NCBI GenBank assembly: GCA_013398175.1
Contig: VZRZ01000585.1
Location: 186,001 to 250,000 of the forward strand
Length of the DNA stretch: 64,000 nucleotides
Origin: Climacteris rufus
Taxonomy: Eukaryota > Chordata > Aves > Passeriformes > Climacteridae
Direction: 5' to 3'
The position numbers were made by a program, and so were the translations under genes. A model generated the notes under the pieces. The model was not told the origin of the DNA, did not search any database, and saw nothing but the letters and a program-made list of their open reading frames with translations. Positions within the stretch are counted from its first letter, which is position 1. Each line of letters starts with the position of its first letter. Below, piece by piece: positions 1 to 13,221 of this stretch.

Positions 1-453
1 TGACAGTTTTTCTTGAAACATGAGTACAGAGGCTGTCGTGGTGACAATCCTGTGTTATTCTACCTTACTATCCAGTCACATGTTATTTATAGTTTGGGGT
101 TTTTTTTCCCCCCTAGGAGTTTGCATTGTTGCTTCTCTTCATACTTTTTTAAACTTTTATGTGTGATTTTTTTTTTAAGGCATTTAGCAGCTTCTGCAAG
201 CAATAGTGTGATTTGAAGAGATTTGTTGAGATGCCTAGGTTGTTAATCTGAATTTAATACAACATGAAAGAGAGTAACCATAAGAGTTGTAAATAGTCAA
301 GAGAGATTATGTTGAAAATGAGACGACATTCTTTTGCTTATGTGTGAAAACTGTTTTCTGGGAAGCTTTTTGTGAGGTAATTGCTTTCCAGGCACTGAGT
401 TAGAAGAGAACCAGATCTTTACTTATGGTGCTTTTTTGCTTATATAATCAAGT

Positions 454-1119
454 TCAAGCTTTATCTAATATATTGTTTATACTTTTCAAACCTCTCTGTT
501 GAAAAGTGCAAGGATGAAATAAAGAAATCCAAAGAGAACTGCTCTGCAGAAGCATTACTGTCACTTCATATGACAGACTAAAAACACTAAAATGTATCAA
601 GTTTGAAGTAACACCAAATCGTATATGATGCTGATGAAAGGCAGTTACTACTGTGCTAAATTCCACCAGTGCACAGGAGAATCTGACCAGTAACTCCAGA
701 ATTGCCACTCCTTTTTCTTTTACATAGTCTCTTTTTCCTGGAGGGAAGAGAATGGGGGAAGAAGAATAAGAAGAAAAGCCTGCGGACTGTAAAGTCCATA
801 CAAAGCAAATGACTTTTTTTTTCCTTCTAAATGCATCATTCAGATAGTGGGAGTAAGAGGTATATAAAGCCTTTGTACCTGGCAGCCATTTGATGAACAG
901 GCTATCATTATTTCTGTTAAACTCTTGCAAGTCTTCTGCTGGAATCTGAATGTGTAATTTTGAGCCTTTGGCAAGAGAAGATGGCAGTACCCCTTTTGAT
1001 TCTGAATTCAAACAATGAATGTGGGAATTCAGGAAGTTTTGCTGTATTATGTAAGTGCTTTTGTTAGGCCTTCCACACAGACTCCCCATCGTTTCAATTA
1101 GTTGAAAGTACCCTGGCAT
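454..1119 (-). other. Unassigned 221-codon open reading frame
   Basis: This is the longest open frame in the window outside recognised repeats. It starts with an ATG that has G at -3, and an in-frame TAG lies two codons upstream, so the frame cannot extend further in that direction. The predicted product has no signal peptide, membrane segment or motif that I recognise. It has a basic patch (RRKKK) near the middle and mixed polar and hydrophobic composition. A rough estimate for DNA with this base composition makes a frame this long uncommon but possible by chance in 64 kb. No splice-site arrangement or neighbouring exon supports it. I would not call it a gene without expression or conservation evidence. 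Confidence 0.12.
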
Positions 1120-1135
1120 TGCCTATTTCAAACAA

Positions 1136-1240
1136 AATCAAACCAGGAAGAAAAACCGACAAGAACAACAAAACAAAACAAAAAATCCCTCTAAAACACC
1201 AACAAAAATCAACAAAAAACCACTCAAAAACCAGAACAAA
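1136..1240. repeat. A/C-rich low-complexity tract
   Basis: About 100 bases made almost entirely of A with scattered C and few other bases (runs such as AACAAAACAAAACAAAAAA). It is one of several A/C (or, on the other strand, T/G) simple tracts in the window and lies immediately upstream of the minus-strand open frame ending at 454. Confidence 0.7.
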
Positions 1241-2809
1241 CATTTATAACTTTAAGTGGTGAGACATGAACTGCATGTTATTTCTTCTTCTGTTGGCATT
1301 TTTTGCATTTCTGTGTAGAGACATGCTTAAAAAATGCCATCAGCCTGTGTGCACTGATCAAGTTGGAGTGTTTACCTACTTGCATAGCAGAAACTCTTGG
1401 TGAAGAGAAGGCTGAAGACACCTGTTGTTTAAGGATGACTTTTTTAGGGTTTTGGTATGGAGACTTGTTGTTTTTTGTTTTCTCTTTGAGGTAGGTATGT
1501 CCTATGTGGGCAATACTCTCCTGTGCTTTTTTTCTTTACACGTCTGTACATCTGTGCATCTCCGGTATTTTTTTCTGTACTGCATGTTCTGAACCCAAGA
1601 AGTTTAGCTTCATCAGTAAAATACTATAGCATGTACAAAGCTTAAACTTGCATGTGGGTGCAACAAACAGACTGTTTCCATATGGGGCATGTACTTTGAT
1701 TTCTGTAACGTAAGTAATTATGAGAAAGATATAAATGTGGAGGGCATCTTGTGTGGAGGGCATTCAGTGTGATGTCTGCTTTTTTCACCTCCCCACCCCT
1801 GTAATCAGATGGTTGATAGTGTACTGACTCTTCACTGTCTAGGTTACAGAAAGAGATTCTCTAAACTAGGGATTTAGGCTTACAAACAATCAGTGGTTTA
1901 AATACTTGGATCCTTATATTGGATCAAAGAGATACATCCTTTCTCAAAAGCACTATTGTGTGATCTGAAAATCTTCTAATTTCTGGAGTTCGGTCAGTTG
2001 TCCTGTAGGTTTTCCCAACTGTTTTCAGTAACTGCTGTCTACATACAGCCTGGCTTTGTGGACTGGGACAGAAAATATATTTGGTGGTAGGACTGTATGC
2101 TGAAGGTTTGCCCCTTTCTTATCAATGGGAGTGTGCCCAAGTGGCTTAATTCCTCCCTCAAGGCCTAACAATGCACACTTGAAATTTAGTTTAACAGTGG
2201 CAAAGTTGCATTGATGTTGATATCTCCATGTCAGCACTAAGATCTCTGTTGTATTCTAATGTTGTAAGAGATAGAAATTTTTTGAATATTTTCTCTAGAC
2301 ATCCTACGTGATTGTTCATTTGTAGCTGAATGTTTCTTATTATGTGATCACAGTCATTTAAAAAAGCATTAAGAATCCTTCCTTTTTTCCTCATCTATTC
2401 TGAATATTGCTGTAGGATATTGAATTCTGTTCCTTAGTAAATAAGTTTTGTGGAGGTTTTGATCAATCATATCACTACCTTCTCCTTGTCCTCCAGCTGC
2501 TCACTGTTTTGCAAATCTCTCACTTCCTCTCTTGTTAATTTTGAAAACTAGAAATAAAGACCACTGAAACTCCATTAGCAGTGTTCTATTTTGCTCTCCA
2601 TTCCCCTCTTTATAGGTATACTTTGTCTGAGGATGACTGGAAAAAGTAATTTTATAGCATTGAACTGTTCCATTAGTGTTGTGCATCCTGCAGCTCTGTT
2701 CTAATGCACGTGCCCTCCGTCTGCTGTGCTGCCAGCTGACCGTGGGCTCCAGCCTTACGGGAGCCACATCCTCTTTATGCCTGCAGGATGTGTCATTCTC
2801 ATCCTTCTC

Positions 2810-2827
2810 TTTTTTTTTTTTTTTTTT
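2810..2827. repeat. Poly-T run of 18
   Basis: Uninterrupted run of 18 T followed by C3T3. No recognisable LINE tail adjoins it, so it reads as a simple repeat rather than a retrotransposon poly-A. Confidence 0.8.
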
Positions 2828-5221
2828 CCCTTTCTTTCTGGATGATACTTAGAGCTCTATTTTATTTCCATACTGATACTCAGAAAAGCATGCATAATTG
2901 AATGGTGCAGTGCAATAGGTTAGAAGTGCAAAAGTTATTTTTAAGCATCAGTTTTCTGGTTCAGACTTAATGATATCTGAAGCATGTTTTTTAGGACGAC
3001 TCTGTTAGGATGGTTTGTTGTGTGGAAAGACTGATCACAATCTATTGAAAGTGATGATTCTTTCCGCATAACGTTTCTTATTCAGCAGTGTGGTGAATTA
3101 TGTAAAAGTTTATATAACACTGTATTAAAAAATTGCAGGTTTGTTATTTTTTTTTTCAGTTTTCTTCCCTTCTTAAGATTTAAGGAAGAGTTCTTTCTTG
3201 ACTGAATTAGGGACATTCATGAGCCGTTGCTTGGAGATCACTGTTTAATGGGTACTGTAGAAATTAAAAAGAGAGCTCCTCCCTTGTTTAAAGTAAAACC
3301 AAACCAAACCCCCTACAAACTTCTAAGAGATTTTTTGTCAGACATAAGAAACATGTCTAACTTATTTATTTATTACTACAAAATACAAATAAAACATGAA
3401 TTTCAGTTTTGCAAAGTTGTATTTTCATAATTATTCTCTAGAATTTTGTTGAAACTTCCCTGGATTTTGTTTCCAAAGGTGAAAAGCTAGGGAAAAAAGT
3501 AGTTAATGAAGGTCATAAAACTTTGTATTTCAGGCTGAAAATGAGCTATACATCTTGAAAATATAAAATCAGGCTTATATAGGAAAAAGCTAGACACCTT
3601 TTGCTAATGTATGTGATTGAATTTATTCGGTTCTTTATATGTCATATTTTGTTTTTACTATAAGATACTTGAGACTTATTAATGCTTTGTCCAGGGAGTT
3701 TGCGGAATGTGTATAAGAGTTTGCATTTTAAGTAGAATCTGTTTCTAGTAAAGGTTACAGGTCTGTGATTTAATGAATTTCATGGTATACTTCATAGCAG
3801 GAAGTATTTATTTCCTCAAAATGGAAGTTCAGTGTAAATTTTAAACAAATGTAGCTGCCATTTGCTGACAGTTGAGAACCTTTTATAGTTGGAGCTTTGC
3901 CTTAGATTGACAGGAGACGGCCCTAGGTTTTTTACTCACCTCAGAGTTTTGCTCATATGAGCACTTGGAGAAAGTTGACCTGGTAGAGGATGAGTGGTTT
4001 GTTGCTGTTGCTCTGTTTAGCCTTAGCAGGGTGCAGGTGAGGTGATGTTGTGCCTTGCAGAGCCTATCTTGGCGATATGTTCCTGGCCATCCCTCTGTTG
4101 CCCTGGGACTCACACAGCCATCGTCCCATAGGTGTGGAGGAGGAGGAAGAAGAGCACACAAGCAGTGGATCTAGTGAGCCATAAGCTGGCTTGCATAGTT
4201 CCTTTTTTGGAGACTGTTGATAAGTAGTGTGGAAGGAGTCCAGCCTGGAGTTCTGGTGCCTGGCAACACCTGCAGTGGGGTAGGAAAAACCCCTTTTCAT
4301 TATTTTTTTTTAATAGTGAGGCTGCTTAGTGAAATTTGGCAAATGAGACCGAGGAGTCTGTGCTGGTTACCTGGTAAGGCATGCTGGCTGTTTTCAGATT
4401 TCTTCTGCTTCAGGGATCAAAGATAATGCACGTCTCACTTGGCCAGCCTTCTTTTGTTAAAACCTTTTTATTAAGATTATATAGTTTGCCTTGCTAGGTG
4501 CATTTCTAGTTCAGTAAATGAAGGGCTTACATAAGCTGTGTGTTCTAATGCATAATCTAGGAGCAATGTGGACTGCTTTCATAGTGAAGTAGTTCTGCAT
4601 CTTGTTTGTTTTTCTTCTCAGATGAGAATGCTTGTCAGAAATAACATGTTATTTCTTTAATTCATTTGGATGTAAATTGCTTTGGAAGGAGGAGGATAGC
4701 AACAACCTGCAATTGCTAAAGAAAAAAGGGGAAAAAATGTGAAAGAAAAACATTTTTAAACAGAATTGAGGGTTTTAATGTATTTCTCTAAAAATAGCTT
4801 AGATAAAGTATGTCATTCTGCTCTATTTCTGTCACATTGGTTTGTTTCATAGATTTGTTTTTAGTCTCAGTTCCTTCAGGCAGAGAAATTTAAGAAACAT
4901 GAGATCATTGCATCTCTGAAGGTAGACTACCACGAGCCTTGCAGAGCCTTGGAAACTCGGTTACCCTAACACCTCAATCACCCAAGGGAAAACTTTGGGT
5001 GGTTGAACTAAAATGGCCTGTGATGTGGAATGTTGTTATTCACTCTTTTAAGAAGTTAAAATGCAGGTCGAAGGAGGTGGTGACATGGATCAATACTCTA
5101 AACCTCAAACCTGCCAAAGAAAGAACAACCCCACTGATGTTAACATCCCCTTGAGGGGAAAAAAGGTTGAATAAAGCTAGAGTAGCTGCCAAAAATTTTC
5201 TATTTGCTTTCATAAATTACA

Positions 5222-5605
5222 GTCATAAAATTCTGAAACAGCCCAGGTTGGAAAGGACCTTGGAAGATGATCTGGTCCAGACCTTCTTGGGAATGGGAGC
5301 CTAGATGAAATTATCTAGCATCCTGTCTAATGCCATCTTGAAAACCTCCAGTGACAGGATCTCTACCCTATACCTGGAAAGGTTGCTGCCTGGAATGATA
5401 GTTCTTACTATAAAAAAAGTGTGTCTTATGCTGAGGTGAAACCACTCCTGATGCAGCTTGTGCCCTTTCCCCTTGTCTTCTCCATGTGGTTTCTCGTGAA
5501 CAGAGAGCCTCCATCCTCTTTCTAGCTACCCAGGAAATACTGGAATGCTGTTGTGAGGTCCTCCCTGAGCTTTCTCATCTCCCTATATTGACTAGATGAG
5601 GGAAT
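5222..5605 (-). mobile_element. CR1 LINE 3'-end fragment, minus strand
   Basis: The plus strand reads as the reverse complement of a CR1 3' end. A degenerate tail (TCATAAAATTCTGAAACA) is followed by the conserved stretch CAGGTTGGAAAGGACCTTGG, then CCTGTCTAATGCC..., ..CTCCAGTGACAGGATCTC and TTGTGCCCTTTCCCCTTGTC. The copy is 5'-truncated, covers only the 3' non-coding part and is strongly diverged, so it is an old insertion. The 5' border near 5600-5625 is approximate. Confidence 0.85.
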
Positions 5606-8600
5606 AAATGAACACAAACTATTCTCTTTTTTTTTTGAGCAAGCTTTTTTTCTTGGCAGACTTGACTAGATTGCATATGGGAGTGAAGCAAACCTCATTG
5701 TTTTCCGTTTGGTTGAGATCTAATTCTTGTAGGATAATCAGTAGCTCTTGAATAAAACTCTTGTGCAGAGAAGTTTGCTTTTCAGGCAGAGGATGACTGC
5801 CAAGCCCTTTTCTAAATATCAGATGTGCTCAAGATGTTGAGTTGTTTTCTTTGACTTCTTAAGTGAACCAGCTGCATGTGACTGAGGTACCTGGTTATGA
5901 AGTTTATGCAGCTGGGTTTGTTGAATATTGGTTTGGTGTCATAAGGCCCTGTTGTGATTTTGGGGGGAGAGGAGGGAGGGAATTCTCTCTGCAGCCATTT
6001 TCCACTTGGTTTTATGTTCTACTGGAAATTTTGGGCTATTTTCATTAGGGGGTTGATAAATATACCACTAATAACAAATATGGATGCATAGTTGAAAATA
6101 TGACACTGATAACATTTTGTATTTTGTTACTGCCATTCAGAAGGTCCTTTACAAATTTTGCTCTTCCTTGTCCTTATTTCATTTAGGTGAGCTAGAGAAA
6201 TTCTATGTTTTTTATAAACCTTTGGTAATTGAATGAACAAAATATTTAGTATTCTGTTGCTCCTCTTCCCAGAGAATTTCTCTGATGAGAAACTAAATTG
6301 ATAAGTGAAGCAACTGGGACTTGAAGAGAAATCCCAGAATGGGTGGATTTGAGTCCTGCGCTCTGCTTCCTGGGATGTAGTGGTTTTAGAAATCTGCTGA
6401 AGAACTGTTCCTGAAAAAGTAAAAATGACAGGATATTCTCAGTCTTCGAACTGTGAAAAGCATCTAGAGGAGGAGATGGTGATGCTGCTTCACTGTAAAC
6501 CTCCAACAGAAAGGCTAGCTGATTTTCCAATGACTCTCAAGAAGTTTTTGTAGCTACCTCTTTTCCTGGAAGTGATTGGTAGGATCTCCGGGGAAGAGCA
6601 AGTTAAGTGTCTTGGAAGATTACACTGAAAATCTTTTTGCTGACAGTAAGAAAAATCTGCATCTATTTGCTTCACATATTGTTTCATTTCCAGTTATGAC
6701 GTTTTATGCCGTGTGACTAATATTGTAGTTATAAAAATAGGGATAAAACAAGCTTGTTAGAAATTGTGTATTTTCTAGAGTTTAAAATGAGTGAACCTTG
6801 TTTTCCCTCCAAGCTTCTGAAAAGGTAGTGACTCTTTTTGTGACAATTAATAATCATCTTGCAGCTTTAAAAAAGATGAAAAATAATGTGAACTAAGATG
6901 ATACATGGGACCAGATTTTAATTCTCCTTCTCGCTTTGATCCAAAAAGCAGGTATTTTAGTGCATATATTTCTTTTGTGTGGTTAGTGATACTTGCCAAG
7001 CTTGACACTCTGTTGGTTGTAACTGGCTGGTTCCTTGAACAGGTGAGGTGTGTGAAACCAAAACCTTTTGTATGCTAAAGAAATTAAGCAGTGATTCTGT
7101 TCTTTGAAACGATGAGGAATTCTGTTAGTTCTGTCTTACTGTGATTTTTATTGAGCTTCATTTGATGGATTTGCCCTTGCTGGAACGTGAAGAGTAATTT
7201 TACATTTACATTGAACTTTGTTTCACATAGTGTCTGTTGTGGTGGGTTCTCTCTTGATGCTATAAATCCCATGGATTATAATGAATTATTACTTACTGCA
7301 CAGTATTTTGGTGTATGCCAAAGTTTGCATTTTGAGAAAATACCTGTAAGGTTGCTGTAAGATTACTACTTGTGATTGTGGAGTGCTTTGACTTTTTAAT
7401 GATACTCCTATATTACTCTTCTAAATAATTATTTTTTTGCTCATCATTTGCATGTGCTCTTCCAAATTAACTCAAGAGTACTTATGAAAACTTAATTATG
7501 AGATGAATAAACTCTGGAGCTAGCTACCACTCTTGTCTAGTAGCTAACAGCACTGCAACACGTGTCCAGGAGTAGCAGAGCAGCACTTCCCTGCCAGCAC
7601 TTTGCATGCAGGAGTGTCCTGTGACTGTACCAAGGGTGCTGCCTTTCCTCGGCTTTGGGTGGGCTCCAGCTCTCCTGTTTCCTACACCTCTTGGTCTCTG
7701 TTGCCCATCTGCAGACACAAGGGCCTTACAGGGTAGGCAGTCAAGAAGACTTTTCTCACCCATGCCCAGCTGTTCAACCTCTTCTCATGCCAAAGCACAT
7801 CGTAACCTGGAGCTCAGGTGTTATAACATCTAGTCTGAGGTTGTTTGTCTAGTTTCGCGTAGTAGGTGGTTGAGTGAGCTGTTAGCAAAGCATTATTTGT
7901 TCCATTTTCTTTGTCCAGTGCCCATGTCTGTCTCTCCCTTTATTGTAAAATGGAGTTCGGGAAGTTAGGCTCAACAAAAGGAATCCCAGCCCCTTCATTC
8001 ATGTTTCTGTGCTCCTTCAGGCATGTGTGTTACCTCCCAAAGCAGTCTAGCCTTACCTTCAGTGGTGTCAGAGAAATGCGGGTGCAGACAGAGCCATAAA
8101 ATAGAAACAGTTGTAGGACAAGGGACATACAAGGTTCTTTCAGTGATTTGCAAAAAAAAAATGTTTTTTGTCTCAAAGAGTCAGGATACAAAACTTAGTT
8201 AAATTAATTGGGTTCACCAGTTCTGTGTCGGTTCATTCTTTACTGGCCTTTCAACTAACAAAACAGTTCCTGGATCCTATACTTTGTGTGGTTGTTTTTA
8301 AGACTGAAATCATACCACACAGCTGTGGCTGTAGTCTTTGTTATTGCTTGTTGGTTTTACATCTTTTGTTTATAATAAACTCTTTAATAATCTGAGAGAT
8401 GGCAGCTGTCTATGTGTTGGATCTGGGTGTTGGATACTCGTGAAGGGAAAACAGGACCAATATTATTCTTAGCTTGAAATTTTCTGATGAGCCGGTGACA
8501 TAGAGTATGAAAAGAACCAGATATATATAAAAAGTGGAGCAATACGGGGAATATGCAAGGGGAGGAGAGCTGAAAGGGCACCTGGTGAAGTAGCATGGGC

Positions 8601-8996
8601 CTCAAGAAAATTATTACAGATGCCTGCTGTTCAGGTTTTTTGCCACCTAAGCCCATGAGAGCTGGCAGAGTAGCTGTTTGGCAGCCTAGGGGTATGAGGC
8701 TGGGTGGCAGTTCTCTACAGAAATAGAAAGGTGTAGCTGCTGATGCTTTTCACTTTGGCGACATGCTCTGTGAAAGTGCTCTCCAGCAAAAGTTCTAAAA
8801 GAGGATAAATGCATCCTGTGTCACTGGAAGTGGCAGTGTACTTTTGGCATGAGCTGTAGAAGTTGTTTTCTGAGGAAGAGAAACTTGCTGAGGTACCTGG
8901 GCTTTCTCCTGCAGCCAGTTTATATATCAAATGTTACGTACTGTTACTGTAGGAGAAGCATCAGCAGAGCCCAGGCTGATGGTGACTGAAATGAGC
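5606..8996. other. Unique AT-rich non-coding DNA
   Basis: No gene or clear repeat was recognised. A T run lies at about 5626-5635, and a GC-richer patch at about 7540-7760 contains overlapping short frames on both strands but no recognisable domain. Confidence 0.5.
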
Positions 8997-9152
8997 TGCC
9001 ATAGGTTCATTGAGGGTGTAGAGGGAGCTCAGCAGGACTCTAGTTCAGCCTCTTTCTGAAAACAAGGTTGGTACTGAATTTGAGATGCTCTAGAGTCTGC
9101 TCCAATTGAGGTCTTTGGGCAACTTGTTCAGTGCTTCACCACACTTATAATG
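8997..9152 (-). mobile_element. Degenerate CR1 LINE fragment, minus strand
   Basis: Segments resembling the reverse complement of a CR1 3' region are present: the stretch at 9093-9150 reads GAGTCTGCTCCAATTGAGG, then GGCAACTTGTTCAGTGCTTCACC. The latter matches the usual GGCAACCTGTTCCAGTGTTTCACC block. The tail nearest 8997 is poorly preserved. It is heavily diverged, so the subfamily is unclear. Confidence 0.55.
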
Positions 9153-9200
9153 TGGGGGGTTTTTTTGGTTTTTTTTGGGTTTTTTTTTGGTGTGTGTGAC
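9151..9200. repeat. T/G-rich low-complexity tract
   Basis: Alternating G runs (2 to 6) and T runs (up to 9) directly abut the CR1 fragment. The composition is typical of simple tracts seen repeatedly through this window. Confidence 0.7.
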
Positions 9201-12200
9201 TATAATGCATAATGCTGTGGCACACCCACAGTATTGACAGCAGCAGGCGGTCCATAGCCATAGAAAAGAGCATATGCAATTCCTATAGCTCCGACTGTGT
9301 AGAACTAGGAGGCAGTTGACTTTGTAAGTTGCAAGATCACTGCTGAGATCACATTACAGAGAAGTCTCACAAAATAAATGTCGATGTCTGTACAACTCTG
9401 AAGTAAAAAGCTTGTCTCTGTGAACACAGACTTCATGTGCATAAAGACTGTGAGGTATCAGTGTCCTAGTAGAAAAATTTTCCAATGTCTGTAGGACTGA
9501 TGTAGGTGCCCATCGCCTGGCTCAGCTTGTGGGCTGTGGTTTGCTGCTGCCAGGCAAGGAGCAGAGTGAGCCAGGGTACCTTCAGTGCTGAGTGTTGATT
9601 TGGGAGAGAAACCTGCATCTGGAAAACAAAATATCTGCCATGTTTTGTTTCGCTAGATATAATTTCCAGAGGGAAAGAAATAAATATTCATATAAATATG
9701 CATCTCAAAGGCTTGTGTAGAGAATCACAGCTGGCCTAGTGCCTTCAGGAAAAAAGTGTATTGCCATTGGTTTCTGTACATTCATCTTTTAGCTGATTTC
9801 TTTTTTTTTAAAAAGGCCTTAGTATGCAACCAGTTTTGTAAGTACTGTTCAATGTTGCTGTCATCAGTATATTTGCATATCATCTTTATTTATGCTGTGT
9901 AATTGCTGACAGCTTCAGTTTTTCTTTTGATAACTCCATTGGGTTAACTAAGACATTTTCTAGCAAAGCTTTTCTTGTGTTTGATTGAGCTCTCACCCTC
10001 ACTCTTTTGGTCAGCTATAGATAGCACAGGGCAGGCAGGGCAGGCAGAGAGAGAAATCCCTGTTAGTGCTCTTTTCATTCTTTTTGCTGTTTCATTTTCT
10101 CTTGCAAAACAATGCTGACTTTTAACTTGCTTTGCTTTTCCTGTGAGTACTTTCAAAGGGTAGCAAGTTTCACAGCCTTTTTTTTTTTAATGATGTATTT
10201 ACCTTTTCTAGTCTGAAGACAGCATGGCTGCAACTCTTAATTTAGAGAATGCTTTATTCTCAATTTGTATTAACTCACCTCTTAACATTTTTTCTAATAA
10301 GCTAACGAGGCTATATGTTGTGTGCTCATTGCAAAACATACTTTTCAGTTGCTTTAGTCATTCTTGTCATGTTCTTCTGAACCCTTTTCTATATGTGGGC
10401 ACCCAAATTGGGTATTATTTTCTGATGCTGTCTTGGGGGAGCTGCCACAACAACAGATGTCATACAGACTCTTCATTATCCCAGATTATAAAAGATTCAA
10501 ATTTAATTTTATTAGTTTTTCTGAATGTTTTCCTAGGAAATTTGTTTAGTCTGTTAGCTCTGAATGATTCCTGACTCCTGTTCATAAGTTTTTTTAGATT
10601 GAAGTTCATAATGAAGTGCAGCCTTCTTAATTTTTATTTTTTAAATTTCTAGTAAATCTCTTGGTTCTTTACTTGAGCCTTGTTGTTTATGGAAGTCAAA
10701 TTGCTGTCTTCAGTGAACCATACCACTGCTTTTTTTGCCTTAATTAGTTATTATCTGATTATGCATCATCAAGCAATTCAGGTTTTTTTTCAAGTCATTT
10801 AGTGAAAATACTGTAGATCATAGGATGTTGTCACTATAGTCAATCAAAGGTGTTGTGTTAGTAATGACCACTGGAGAACTATTACCAATCAAATTTTTCA
10901 TCTTGCAAAAATATATTTGAAATTGAGTTGACATAAAATTTTGCCTTAAATCCATACTATATTATCTATATTCTCCTTGGGTAGCTTTTAAAAACTCACT
11001 GGTGCTAGTTTCTTGTTAATTTTATTATATTAATACTATGTTTTCAAAGTTTAAAAAAGACACCTATATGTAGAAAAGTACTACTTTTAGGTTTGTATTT
11101 TCTGTGTTGCTACTGTAGCTCCATCACTTATTAGTGAATCTGCATACAAGTTTTCTGTAAAAGCTACTTCCCCTTCCACATTTTTAGCCTCACTACTAGT
11201 AGATTTCTTTTTTGGCCTCTTTAATATTTTGTAACTTGAAATTCTGTATGTAACAGAAGGGCATGTTGATGAAGAATCTGTTTATGTATGTCATGCTTGA
11301 CTGAGCACATAATTTTTAAGTTACATAAAATTGGTTTTTTCAAAGGATGAAGAAAACCTTATATTTTCCATGTTCAACTCTAGTACAAATCCCTTTTAAT
11401 ACCTTTTGCGTATATATTTTTTTAATGCTATAGTTGATGAATCAAACTCTTCTTTATTTTGCTTTTTAAAAATAGCCTTTAGGGGTGTTAGAATACAAAT
11501 AATTTTTCTTAAATCCTCCTATTTTCAGTACCCAGAAGTGCCGTAACTTTTAAGAAGAGCAATGATTAAAATGCCCTGTTGTTTAGTGTAGTTTTTGTTC
11601 CCTTCAATAACCATGAGATACAATGAACTCCTCTTTGCAAGCAGCATGGGTAATTTGTTGCAGTCATGTTAATTACAAGGGAAAAACCAGAGATACTTTG
11701 ACAAAGTTTCTTGCCTCTTGTGCACTAATTCCTTAGGATGATTTCTAATTAGGCTGTACTCACTGACTATACTTTCCAAATACGAACCTTCTTTAGAAAA
11801 TTTATACTAAAATATATGCAGTTCCAGTCCTACTTTTGTATTATGCAGCTCCTCAGTGTAGACTTTTATGAAATAAAAAAAAAAATCTCCTTCCCAAGTT
11901 GTGTGAGTGCCTTTAATGGTGTTATCCCTTCTTGGAAAGCATAACTGTGTTCCATGTTGAGAGAATGCAGTTGGGTAGAATTTTCCTTGCAGTAGTCTCT
12001 GCTTTTAGCCTTCCTCCTTTGACTTACACTATGAAATGCATGTCGAAGAGCATGGAATGAATTTCAGAGTGACACAGTCCATTCAGGAGTGTTTTGAATT
12101 TGCTGTGAGACAGATGGTGAAGCTGTGCTATTAGAATCCAGAAAGATGGGCACTGAGAGGTGGACTGACCAATCTCCTTATTGGGATTTAGCTGGAAAAA

Positions 12201-13221
12201 ACCACAAATGGTCCCAAGGAGGAATGAAGTTTCAGAAATGGATGACTTTAGGATGATTCTTTGGTTAGCACATTGTCTGCTCTCCAGCTGGAGTTGGGAT
12301 CTGGCTTACTTGCTGAGGCGTTACTTGCCTTCTTGTCTTGAGGACATATGCTGCCTCTTCCTCCTTCTGGGTTGATCAGCTGAAGGACATGGATGTCTTC
12401 TTAAGAAAGCTTAAAGGACTCTGGATGTGTTTTGTGATCAACTTATCCCATCCACAGGCATGTAGCAAATTAATCTTTTCTTAATGTAAGTAATATCACT
12501 TGTTATCTAGTTCACAAGAAAGGGAGTAGAATAAAAAATGTCTATTGAATATTGTTTAGGTTAATGTTTTCATTTTGATGTCCTGCTCTTTTGGCTTTAA
12601 ATTAATTTTGCATTAATGATGTTCAGGGAAAGTGTACTGAATGTACAGGATGGTTGAATATGGTTGCCATTCCTGTGACATTTTACCATATTTAAAGTCT
12701 ATTTTCATTCTCTTAGTCAAGATGTCTTTTGGCAATTTCAGTAACAAATAAATACTTTCTGAGTCCTCAGAGAGTAAATTTCTGTCTTGCTGAGGTGTCA
12801 GTTTTATACTGAGTGTGTCACCCTTGAGTAGTGTGCATCATCGTGGTGGTTTAGCTATATATAGCACATGAACTCAGCACGTATGTTACCTCTGTTCCAC
12901 CGCGACTCAAACAGGAGGTGGTGTGCTGAGGGTCACTTCGCAAGCTGTTGGGCAAGAGAGAAAACAGCCCACAGGTTTCCACAGGTTTTCTGTTCAGCCA
13001 CGTTGTCTAATTTGGTGGAGAGTGTTTCATAGCAAGTGGCATCTAGGCTATTTGACAAGAGGTAAATAAGTGTTCTCCTATATTGTTAAATTTTGAGTAC
13101 TAAGGTGTCACTTGTTAGGCATGATGTGTTCGGCTAAACCTGAATTTTTAACTAAGCATTGTGAATCCAGCAAGACCAAACAGCAGTAGAAAGTGCCCTT
13201 GAACATGAAGGCCTAAAAATA
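9201..13221. other. Unique or very decayed non-coding DNA
   Basis: No exon or RNA gene was recognised. The part from about 10300 to 11560 is especially AT-rich and has faint resemblance to an ancient CR1/L3-type LINE (listed separately). The rest shows nothing recognisable. Confidence 0.45.
10300..11560 (-). mobile_element. Possible ancient CR1/L3-like LINE remnant
   Basis: Short scattered blocks recall the reverse complement of old LINE coding sequence, for example TTCTTCTGAACCCTTTTCT with GGGCACCCAAATTGGG near 10370-10410 and TTTTTAGCCTCACTACTAGT near 11180-11200. No reading frame or motif survives and the similarity is from memory only. A profile search against CR1 and L3 models would decide it. 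Confidence 0.2.

Larger units (their letters stand above)
1..5221. other. Unique AT-rich non-coding DNA
   Basis: No recognisable exon, RNA gene or transposon was seen. The block holds short chance reading frames, one long frame at 454-1119 (listed separately), an A/C-rich tract at about 1136-1240 and an 18-base T run at 2810-2827. A local GC rise at about 4030-4290 has no recognisable content. The block could be intronic or intergenic. Confidence 0.5.

Noticed and set aside
12840..13040. Sequence starting TGGTGGTTTAGC considered as a second LTR fragment
   Set aside because: Beyond the first dozen bases it does not follow any LTR block that I recognise, and no matching end or target duplication was found.
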